A stretch of 12,933 bases of DNA from Chloroflexota bacterium (lineage in GTDB: Bacteria; Chloroflexota; Dehalococcoidia; Tepidiformales; Tepidiformaceae). Location of the stretch: NCBI GenBank assembly GCA_025350285.1, contig JANXYE010000357.1, positions 1 through 12,933 on the forward strand. Reading direction: 5' to 3'. How positions within the stretch are numbered: position 1 is the first letter of the stretch; each line of letters begins with the position of its first letter. The notes beneath the pieces were generated by a model that worked only from the letters and a program-made list of their open reading frames with translations, ran no database searches and had not been told where the DNA came from. The translations under genes and the position numbers were made by a program. Below, in pieces: positions 1 to 6,053 of this stretch.

Positions 1-369
1 GCCGTGGGCGAGCGCCCGGGCCGTCTTTGTGTCGCTCCCGGGCGCGCGGCCAACGCCGAGGTCGATGCGCCCCGGGTGAAGCGCTTCGAGCATGCGAAAC
101 GTCTCGGCCACTTTAAGAGGACTGTAGTGGGTGAGCATGACGCCGCCACTGCCGACGCGAATATGGCTGGTGCGGCTCGCAACCTCCGCTATCAGCACCT
201 CCGGCGTGGCACTCGCGAGGCCGCCGCTGCTGTGGTGTTCGGCCAGCCAGTAGCGCGAATAGCCGAGGCGATCGCAGAGTTGGGCGAGTTCGACCGTCTC
301 GCGGAGCGCCTGCGCCGGCGTATCGCCGGAGCGGATGGGCGATTGGTCGAGGGCACCGAGGGTAACCAT
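1..369 (-). CDS. Luciferase-like (LLM class) flavin-dependent oxidoreductase, 5' part only
   Basis: This is the N-terminal 123 residues of a bacterial luciferase-family FMN/F420-type oxidoreductase; the rest lies beyond the left edge. The reading begins MVTLGALDQSPIRSG, followed by the family's Tyr/Trp-rich stretch YWLAEHHSS (about residues 40-48), IRVGSGGVMLTHYSP (70-84) and the end of the first TIM-barrel half, HPGRIDLGVGRAPG (98-111). The AEHH and GVGRAPG motifs are typical of the MsnO8/YhbW-like subgroup, which uses reduced flavin and oxygen on an unknown substrate. The ATG is well fixed: in-frame TGA and TAG codons stand just upstream and an AGGA sits 7 bases before it. It follows the polysaccharide deacetylase by 25 bases on the same strand, so the two are probably cotranscribed. 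The substrate cannot be told from sequence. Confidence 0.85.
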   Translation of the reverse strand, partial: MVTLGALDQSPIRSGDTPAQALRETVELAQLCDRLGYSRYWLAEHHSSGGLASATPEVLIAEVASRTSHIRVGSGGVMLTHYSPLKVAETFRMLEALHPGRIDLGVGRAPGSDTKTARALAHG

Positions 370-394
370 CGTTCAATCCTAGCCGATTGCCGCG

Positions 395-1663
395 TCAGCG
401 CGCCGCGCCATCAGCGACCGCAGGCAGACACTCCGAAAGTGGCAGGTACGGAGGGGTCCCGAGGAGGACGTCCAGCGCCACCGGCTTCAGGCCCCGCGCC
501 TTCAGCCCGTCCAGGATCGCCGGCAGCGCCTTCACAACGACCGAGCGATCGACCGGCGGTATCCCATCGATTCCGTCGTGGAGGAGGATGATGGACCCCG
601 GTTTCACTTTCGCGAGGATGTTCTTCGCGAGGCGAACCGCGTCGTCCTCGACCCAGTCCTTCGCCGAAACGTCCCAGGTGACGAGCCGCATGCCGTGTCC
701 GGAGACGATGCGCGACATGAACCAGGTGTGCGTCCCGTGGGGCGGGCGGAAGAGCGCCGGGCAGACGCCGACGCGCTCAGCGATCGCGCGCTGGGTTTGC
801 ATGAGTTCCGGATAGGACGGGTCGAGATAGCTGAAGGCGCCGTGGTTGTACGAGTGGTTGGCGACGATGTGACCATCCGAGAGGAGCGCGGTCGCGGTTC
901 CGGGATCGCGGACGACGGCCTTGCCGACGAGGAAGAATGTCGCGTGAACGCCACGGTCGGCGAGGAAGCGCCCAATCTCGGCTGTCGCGGCGCCGTTGGG
1001 GCCGTCGTCGAAGGTGAGAGCGACCTCGTTGCGGTCGCGCGGCCCGTGGTAGGTGAGCTGGCCGAACCACTCCACGGACGGCGACGTTGAACCGACCCAG
1101 AAGGCGCTGAACAGGGCGAGCAGGCCCGCGACCCCGAGATAGGCCGCTCGCGGCGCCCGGCCGGGGGCGTGGGACTGGCCCCCGCTGCCGAGGCTTCTCC
1201 AGCAGCACCACAGCGCTATCGCGATGAGGGCCAGCCCCGCCTGCCAGACGCCGAGGCCGAATCGTAGCAGGACGAGCGTCTCGGAGCCGCCGATGAGGCC
1301 ACTGATCGCCCGCCAGCGCCGCTCCGGTGGCCACTCGACGAGCGCCCCGATGCCCCACCCCAGCGCGGCCGCTACGACCGCCGCGGCCCCGGGGTAGGAG
1401 GCCTGTTCAAGCAGCAGGCTCGCCAGCGCGACTATCGCGACGCCCATAACCGCGGCGGCCCGCGAGCCGCGCGAAAGCCGAATGCCCACCGCCGCGAACG
1501 CCACGGCTACGGCGAGGCAGGTCACGAAGTAGAGCGGACCGGCGTGCTGCGGGTCCCCAACGGCGCTCAGTGCTGGCAGCGCGAGGCCGGCCGGGAGCAT
1601 CGCGGCCGGCAGACCAACGAGCCAGCGGCCCACGCTTCTCCGGTTCACGCGGCCATCTCTCAC
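395..1663 (-). CDS. Membrane-anchored polysaccharide deacetylase (CE4, NodB domain)
   Basis: Probable metal-dependent de-N-acetylase of a cell-envelope polysaccharide, 422 residues from the GTG chosen here. Residues 14-191 contain about six hydrophobic membrane segments. A NodB homology domain fills roughly 212-400 with all five CE4 motifs: LTFDDGP (216-222; catalytic Asp219, metal Asp220), NHSYNH (269-274; metal His270 and His274), RPPHG (306-310), TWDVSAKDW (329-337) and LLHDG (360-364; His362). The catalytic set is complete, so activity is expected, probably outside the membrane. The frame stays open upstream to 1831, but that would run over the response-regulator start, so I prefer GTG at 1663 (GTG at 1648 is an alternative); neither has a strong Shine-Dalgarno. 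It is divergent from the two-component genes and upstream of the flavin oxidoreductase. The target glycan is unknown. Confidence 0.88.
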   Translation of the reverse strand: MRDGRVNRRSVGRWLVGLPAAMLPAGLALPALSAVGDPQHAGPLYFVTCLAVAVAFAAVGIRLSRGSRAAAVMGVAIVALASLLLEQASYPGAAAVVAAALGWGIGALVEWPPERRWRAISGLIGGSETLVLLRFGLGVWQAGLALIAIALWCCWRSLGSGGQSHAPGRAPRAAYLGVAGLLALFSAFWVGSTSPSVEWFGQLTYHGPRDRNEVALTFDDGPNGAATAEIGRFLADRGVHATFFLVGKAVVRDPGTATALLSDGHIVANHSYNHGAFSYLDPSYPELMQTQRAIAERVGVCPALFRPPHGTHTWFMSRIVSGHGMRLVTWDVSAKDWVEDDAVRLAKNILAKVKPGSIILLHDGIDGIPPVDRSVVVKALPAILDGLKARGLKPVALDVLLGTPPYLPLSECLPAVADGAAR

Positions 1664-1735
1664 GCCGCCAGTGTCGAGAGCGGTGCAGAAACAAGAAAGC
1701 GCCGCGTGAACCAGCTTACCGGGGCGCGTACACTT

Positions 1736-1754
1736 GGCGGATTGTGAGTCCGCC
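1736..1754. repeat. Perfect 6-bp inverted repeat between the divergent deacetylase and regulator genes
   Basis: GGCGGA at 1736-1741 and TCCGCC at 1749-1754 are perfect reverse complements separated by 7 bases. The element lies 7-25 bases before the ATG chosen for the response regulator, so it could be an operator dyad or an mRNA hairpin limiting translation. In a GC-rich genome a 6-bp dyad can arise by chance. Confidence 0.3.
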
Positions 1755-1760
1755 CACCCG

Positions 1761-2456
1761 ATGACGACGCTCCAAGCCAGCGACCGGCCCCGGCCCGCCC
1801 GCGTGCTTATCGTAGAGGACAGCCCCGACATCCTCCAGGTGCTCCGGCGTGGCCTCCAGCGCCGCGGCTACGAAGTGCTCGCCTGCGCGGACGGCGAATC
1901 GGCGCTCCGCACGTTCGGCCGCGAACGCCCGGATATCGTCGTCCTCGACCTCCTCCTGCCGGACATGGACGGCATCGACCTCTGCTACCAGATGCAGGAG
2001 GCTCAAGAAACGCCAGTTATTATGTTGACCAGCCTTGACTCCGTCAGCGACCGCGTGGAGGGCCTGCGCGCCGGGGCTGACGACTACATGATCAAGCCGT
2101 TCGCGATCGAAGAACTGGCTGCGCGGATCGAGGCGGTCCTCCGCCGTCGTCCGGCCACGCCATCTCGCATTGAGTACGAGGACATCTCCATCGATACCGC
2201 CGGGCGCCTCGTCCTCCGTGCGGGCGAGGCGGTGGCCGTGACTCCAAAAGAATTCGCGCTCCTCGAAGCCCTCGCCCGCCACCCGAACCGCGTCTTTACG
2301 CGTGAGACGATCATGTCTCTGCTGTGGCCGGGGGACGAGGGGGTCGACGACAACCTGCTCGACGCGCACGTGGCCAACCTCCGCCAGAAGCTCGAAGCAC
2401 GCGGCGGACGCCGGATCATCCAGACCGTGCGCGGCGTCGGGCTCGTACTCCGGTGA
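1761..2456 (+). CDS. OmpR/PhoB-family response regulator
   Basis: DNA-binding response regulator of 231 residues, the usual length of the OmpR family. The receiver domain (about 13-130) has the acidic pocket Glu19/Asp20 in IVEDS, phospho-acceptor Asp63 in VVLDLLLPD, Thr90 in MLTS and Lys112 in YMIKPF, so every phosphotransfer residue is present. The C-terminal winged helix (about 135-231) carries VTPKEFALLEALARHPNRVF, the recognition region around DAHVANLRQKLE and the closing TVRGVGLVLR. I chose ATG 1761; TTG at 1734 in the same frame would add nine residues outside the receiver fold and run through the inverted repeat. No strong Shine-Dalgarno precedes either. The stop overlaps the kinase start, so the pair is translationally coupled. 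Target genes are unknown; the divergent deacetylase and the downstream sugar cluster are natural candidates. Confidence 0.95.
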   Translation: MTTLQASDRPRPARVLIVEDSPDILQVLRRGLQRRGYEVLACADGESALRTFGRERPDIVVLDLLLPDMDGIDLCYQMQEAQETPVIMLTSLDSVSDRVEGLRAGADDYMIKPFAIEELAARIEAVLRRRPATPSRIEYEDISIDTAGRLVLRAGEAVAVTPKEFALLEALARHPNRVFTRETIMSLLWPGDEGVDDNLLDAHVANLRQKLEARGGRRIIQTVRGVGLVLR

Positions 2457-3826
2457 AGCGCTGGATTCGCCTTCCGGAAAAGCTCTCCTATCGACTTGTC
2501 GTGCTGTTCGTGGCGCTGTTCGTGGCGACTCTCGGGACGGTCATCGGCCTGAGCCTGATTATCGCGAACCGTCAGCTGTCGTCTTCGGTGGACAACGAAC
2601 TCTCCGGCCTGGCGGACACGGCGGAAGAACGCCTCAGACAGCCAGCTGATCAACAAGTCGTCCTGAACGACCTCGCGACCCAGGCACAATTCCTCCAACT
2701 CCTGGACAAGAGCGGCGCCGTCACGAAACGCTCCGCTAACCTGCGCTTCGACACTCTGCCCAGTTTCATCCGCAACGGACAGCCAAAAGACGACGGGTTC
2801 CATAACTACACGTTTCGCAAAACAAGTCTGCGCATCATCCGCAGGGCGAATCTCGATAACGGCGTCGTGACCGGGTATCTCGTGATTGGCATCGTCGTGC
2901 CGAGCGTCCAGGAGAGCACGCTGGACCTCGCGCTAATCCTCGGGAGTACGGCCGCGGCGGGGCTCATTGCCGTGATCGCCGGGTCCATTTGGGTCGCGCA
3001 CAGGGAGGCAACGCCCCTCCAACGGCTTGCCGAAGATGTCCTCGCAACGGCCGACTCCGGATTCACCAGGCCCATCGGCGCGCCGACCTCCGGCAGCCGC
3101 GAAGCGCGCGACCTGCACGATGCGTTCAACGTGCTCATTGAGCGGCAGCGGCAGGTCATCGGCCGTGAGCGCGCGTTCTTCGCCGATTCGTCCCACGTCC
3201 TTCGCACGCCCCTGGCCGTCCTCCAGGGCGACATCGAGATGCTCGAGCAGGGGGTCTACGGCAAGGAGCGCCAGGAGGCGGTGGTCCAGGCGCGGACGGC
3301 AATCGACACGATGTCGCGCACCGTCAGCGGCCTCCTCCTCCTTTCACGCGAAGATGAAGCGGCCGGCTCCGGCTGGGAAGTCGCGGACCTCCAGGCGGTG
3401 CTCACGATGCTCGTCGAAGACGCGCGGACAGCGTTCCCGGAGCACCACTTCGACGTGGAAGTCGCGCCTGGATTGGACGTCGCGGGGAACCCGCACCAAC
3501 TGCGCGATCTGTTCATCAGCCTTATCGAAAACGCTGGGCGGTACACACCGGCGGGTGGGCGGGTGGGCGTGTCCGCTTCGGCGGCGGGCGGCGATGTGAT
3601 CGTGACCGTGGGCGACTCCGGGATCGGTTTCAACGAGGACGACGCGGCGCACGCGACGGATCGCTTTTACCGCGGGGCCGAAGCGCGCAGGCTCTTCCCC
3701 GGCGGCTCCGGGCTCGGGCTCGCGATCGCCCAACGCATCGTGACGCTTCACAACGGCTCCATCTCGTTCACCGCCAACGAGCCGCGGGGGGCGTGCGTGA
3801 TCGTGCGGCTCCCGGCCCTGGGCTAG
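2453..3826 (+). CDS. Membrane sensor histidine kinase
   Basis: Sensor kinase of 457 residues starting at GTG 2453, which overlaps the regulator's TGA (GTGA). Order of parts: TM1 (about 14-38), extracytoplasmic sensor of about 115 residues (39-155) with no family I recognise, TM2 (about 157-182), HAMP linker (183-236), HisKA dimerization helix with His248 in SSHVLRTPL, and a HATPase_c domain with N box (Asn360 in LIENAGRY), G1 (Asp388 in VGDSGIGF), F box (RFYRG) and G2 (GGSGLGLAIAQ, 417-427). The residue right after the phospho-accepting His is Val instead of the usual Glu or Asp, although the ATP-binding motifs are intact. The in-frame ORF extends further upstream to 2324, but that part only shadows the regulator's C-terminus. 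Partner of the preceding regulator; signal unknown. Confidence 0.94.
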   Translation: MKRWIRLPEKLSYRLVVLFVALFVATLGTVIGLSLIIANRQLSSSVDNELSGLADTAEERLRQPADQQVVLNDLATQAQFLQLLDKSGAVTKRSANLRFDTLPSFIRNGQPKDDGFHNYTFRKTSLRIIRRANLDNGVVTGYLVIGIVVPSVQESTLDLALILGSTAAAGLIAVIAGSIWVAHREATPLQRLAEDVLATADSGFTRPIGAPTSGSREARDLHDAFNVLIERQRQVIGRERAFFADSSHVLRTPLAVLQGDIEMLEQGVYGKERQEAVVQARTAIDTMSRTVSGLLLLSREDEAAGSGWEVADLQAVLTMLVEDARTAFPEHHFDVEVAPGLDVAGNPHQLRDLFISLIENAGRYTPAGGRVGVSASAAGGDVIVTVGDSGIGFNEDDAAHATDRFYRGAEARRLFPGGSGLGLAIAQRIVTLHNGSISFTANEPRGACVIVRLPALG

Positions 3827-3847
3827 CCGTAAACGACGCTTGTGAAA

Positions 3848-3880
3848 TTCAGGTTTCCTTCACGCCCTGTTGGGTTCCGC
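3848..3880 (+). promoter_or_regulatory. Candidate 11-bp-period direct repeats before the sugar operon
   Basis: TTCAGGTTTCC (3848-3858), TTCACGCCCTG (3859-3869) and TTGGGTTCCGC (3870-3880) place TTCA, TTCA and TTGG exactly 11 bases apart, in a stretch richer in A/T than its surroundings. Eleven-base head-to-tail repeats are the usual binding pattern of OmpR/PhoB-family regulators, and such a regulator gene lies just upstream. A GTGAA/TTCAC inverted pair (3842-3846, 3859-3863) overlaps it. The assignment is tentative. Confidence 0.25.
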
Positions 3881-3887
3881 TTTTGCG

Positions 3888-3923
3888 CCGGGGGCGAGCA
3901 TCGTCTTCCGGTAGCCCCGCCGG
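3888..3923 (+). other. GC-rich hairpin in the leader of the aminotransferase gene
   Basis: CCG-GGGGC (3888-3895) can pair with GCCCC (3914-3918) and CGG (3921-3923), giving an 8-bp stem with a two-base bulge and an 18-base loop. No T-tract follows, so it is not an ordinary intrinsic terminator. It sits in the 136-base gap between the kinase stop and the aminotransferase. It could slow readthrough or simply reflect high GC. Confidence 0.2.
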
Positions 3924-3952
3924 GAGATGGCGGCCTGCCGTATCACGCGCAA

Positions 3953-3958
3953 AGGGGA
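3953..3958 (+). promoter_or_regulatory. Ribosome binding site fixing the aminotransferase start
   Basis: AGGGGA lies 4 bases before ATG 3963. The earlier in-frame ATG at 3927 has no comparable site and would add 12 residues not typical of the family, so this site decides the start. Confidence 0.7.
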
Positions 3959-3962
3959 ACCC

Positions 3963-5087
3963 ATGCGAGTACCCGCCGCCTCTATCGTCTTCAGCGAAGA
4001 CGACATCAAAGAGGCCCTCTCTCTGATTGAATCCAGCCTGCGAAGCGGATCGCTCACGCTCGGCAAGCACGGCCAGGCCTTCGAAGAAGCGTTCGCCGCC
4101 CGCTGCGGACGGAAGCACGCGGTAGCCGTCAGTAGCGGCACTTCGGCAATCGAGATCGTCCTCCGCACGCTCGATGTCGAAGGCGCGGAGGTGATCGTCC
4201 CGGACAACACGTTCTTCGCGACGGCCGCCGCCGTGGCCCACGCGGGCGGCATCCCGGTGCTCGCGGATGCAGACCGGGAAACACTGGCGATCAGCGTCGA
4301 TGACGTGCTCGCCCGCATTACGCCGAAGACCAAAGGCGTCGTCATCGTCCATATCGGCGGGATCGTTTCGCCGGAACTCCCGCGCCTTGAGGAAGAGTGC
4401 AAGAAGCGCGGCCTCTTCCTCATGTGCGACGCGGCCCACGCCCACGGCGCCAGCCTGAATGGCCGCGACGCCTCCGATTGGGGGGTGGCTTCCACCTATT
4501 CTTTCTATCCGACGAAGGTCATGACTTCGGGCGAAGGCGGCATGATCGTCACGGACGACGAAGCTATCGCCAACGAAGCCAGGATCTACCGGGACCAGGG
4601 CAAGGCCGGGTTCACGAGCAACTTCCACACGCGCCTCGGGGCCAACTGGCGGCTGAGCGAAGTCCACGCCGCCATCGGCCTCGTCCAGCTCAAGCAGCTC
4701 GACCGCTTCATCTCCCACCGCCGGGAAGTAGCTTCGGCGTACGAAGAAGCGATCAAGCGGACGGGCGCCCTGACCCTGCCCAAAGCGCAAAAGCTGGGTG
4801 AGAGCAATTTCTACAAGTTCGTCGCTTACCTGCCCGAGGGCGTAGACCGCGCGGAGCTGAAGAAGACGATGCGCGAGAAGTACGACGTTGGCATGAGCGG
4901 CGAAGTCTACGAATGGCCGCTCCATGTCCAGCCCGTCTTCGAACAGTTCACCCGCGGCGCCTACCCGGGCGCCGAATACGCCTGCGCCCACCAGGTCTGC
5001 CCGCCCGTCTCGGCGCGGATGGACCCGAAGGACGCGACCTACGTCATCGAAAGTCTCGCCAGTCTCATCTCCGAAGGAGGGAAATAG
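3963..5087 (+). CDS. DegT/DnrJ/EryC1/StrS-family PLP-dependent sugar aminotransferase
   Basis: Fold-type I PLP enzyme of 374 residues, normal for the family, which transfers an amino group (usually from glutamate) to a keto-sugar nucleotide. Visible motifs: AVSSGTSAIEI (PLP phosphate contacts, about 54-64), PDNTFFATAAAV (substrate loop), CDAAHAHGAS with Asp156 for the pyridine nitrogen, SFYPTKVMTSGEGG with Schiff-base Lys185, and NWRLSEVHAAIG. All key residues are present, so it should be active. A few family members are dehydratases or regulators, but having the Schiff-base Lys argues for aminotransferase. It is the first gene of the five-gene cluster; its stop is 2 bases before the epimerase start. 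The sugar cannot be named from sequence, and no dedicated nucleotidyltransferase is in the window. Confidence 0.93.
   Translation: MRVPAASIVFSEDDIKEALSLIESSLRSGSLTLGKHGQAFEEAFAARCGRKHAVAVSSGTSAIEIVLRTLDVEGAEVIVPDNTFFATAAAVAHAGGIPVLADADRETLAISVDDVLARITPKTKGVVIVHIGGIVSPELPRLEEECKKRGLFLMCDAAHAHGASLNGRDASDWGVASTYSFYPTKVMTSGEGGMIVTDDEAIANEARIYRDQGKAGFTSNFHTRLGANWRLSEVHAAIGLVQLKQLDRFISHRREVASAYEEAIKRTGALTLPKAQKLGESNFYKFVAYLPEGVDRAELKKTMREKYDVGMSGEVYEWPLHVQPVFEQFTRGAYPGAEYACAHQVCPPVSARMDPKDATYVIESLASLISEGGK
5076..5081 (+). promoter_or_regulatory. Ribosome binding site of the epimerase/dehydratase
   Basis: GGAGGG overlaps the end of the aminotransferase gene and stands 8 bases before ATG 5090. It fixes that start against the much longer upstream-open frame beginning at 4913. 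Confidence 0.75.
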
Positions 5088-5089
5088 TC

Positions 5090-6010
5090 ATGGAAGTCGC
5101 GGTCACCGGTGGAGCCGGGTTTATCGGAAGCCACGTCGTCGATCACCTCGTGAACGCGGGCCACAAAGTCCGTGTCCTTGATGGCGTCGAGCCGCATCGC
5201 GCGGACGTCTACTGGACGCCCTGCGACATTACCCGCCTGAGCGAAGTCACCGGCGCCCTGCGCGGCTGCGACGCCGTCTTTCACCTTGCCGCGATGGCGA
5301 ACGTGAACGAGATCGCCGCCGCGCCGGCTGAGTCGGTGGACATCAACGTGATGGGCACGGCCACAATTCTCGAAGCGGCCCGCCAGCTCGGCGACATGCA
5401 CTTCATCCTCGCTTCGACCGTCTGGGTTTACGAATCGAGCAAGGCGACTGAGGTGGATGAGAACACGCCGCTCGACCCGGAAGGTGTGAGCCACCTCTAC
5501 ATGGCCGAGAAGATCGCCAGCGAGATGCTCGCCCACTCCTACGGCAAGCTCTACAACTTCCCCGTCACCGTCCTGCGCTACGGCATCCCCTACGGCCCGC
5601 GCATGCGCGAACAACTGGTGCTCCCCATCTTCCTCAAGAAGGCGCTGAACCAGGAGCCGATCACGGTCACGGGCGATGGCTTGCAGTACCGCAACTTCAT
5701 CTACGTCGGGGACCTGGCGGACGCCCACGTGCGTGTCCTCGACCGCAAAGCGACCGGGACGTTCAACCTCGAAGGCCCGAAGGAAGTCGCGATCATCGAG
5801 CTGGCCCAGATGGTCTGCGCCAAGGTCTCGCCCAACGGCGGCATCCAGAAGACGGAGGCGCGCGGCGGCGACTACGCCGGCCGAGTCGTTTCCCGCGAAA
5901 AGGCGAAGCGCGTCCTCGACTGGGAACCGCTGACCTCATTCGAATGCGGTTTCGAAACCACCGTCGATTGGTTCCTCGGCAAGTGGTCGGAACAACGCTC
6001 CGTCCGTTGA
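5090..6010 (+). CDS. NAD-dependent sugar-nucleotide epimerase/dehydratase (extended SDR)
   Basis: Extended short-chain dehydrogenase of 306 residues, resembling UDP-glucose 4-epimerase and dTDP-glucose 4,6-dehydratase. The Rossmann motif GGAGFIG occupies 7-13 and Asp31 at the end of strand 2 favours NAD(H). Then come HLAAMANV (65-72), the catalytic ASTVWVYE (Ser109/Thr110), Tyr137 and Lys141 of YMAEK, and the substrate-site stretch RYGIPYGPR. The C-terminal GDGLQYRNFIYVGDLADAH is typical of sugar-nucleotide SDRs. It lacks the paired Asp-Glu that marks true 4,6-dehydratases after the catalytic Thr (here Val-Trp), which favours an epimerase-type or other role. It is 2 bases after the aminotransferase, so translation is coupled and the two probably act on the same sugar. 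Exact substrate unknown. Confidence 0.92.
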   Translation: MEVAVTGGAGFIGSHVVDHLVNAGHKVRVLDGVEPHRADVYWTPCDITRLSEVTGALRGCDAVFHLAAMANVNEIAAAPAESVDINVMGTATILEAARQLGDMHFILASTVWVYESSKATEVDENTPLDPEGVSHLYMAEKIASEMLAHSYGKLYNFPVTVLRYGIPYGPRMREQLVLPIFLKKALNQEPITVTGDGLQYRNFIYVGDLADAHVRVLDRKATGTFNLEGPKEVAIIELAQMVCAKVSPNGGIQKTEARGGDYAGRVVSREKAKRVLDWEPLTSFECGFETTVDWFLGKWSEQRSVR

Positions 6011-6042
6011 GGAACGCCCGGACTCCAGGTTCGCGGCACGGC

Positions 6043-6048
6043 GGAGGG
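6043..6048 (+). promoter_or_regulatory. Ribosome binding site of the GT2 fusion gene
   Basis: GGAGGG stands 5 bases before ATG 6054. A GTG at 6048 in the same frame would use bases of this site itself, so ATG 6054 is preferred. Confidence 0.7.
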
Positions 6049-6053
6049 TGGCG

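Noticed and set aside
4..591. Plus-strand 195-codon frame at the left edge
   Set aside because: It runs antisense to both the flavin oxidoreductase and the deacetylase and encodes low-complexity sequence.
3849..4991. A 380-codon open frame antisense to the aminotransferase
   Set aside because: It mirrors the codon pattern of a convincing, fully motif-bearing gene on the other strand; its product is an Asp/Glu/Arg/Val-rich sequence with no domain, as expected in GC-rich DNA.
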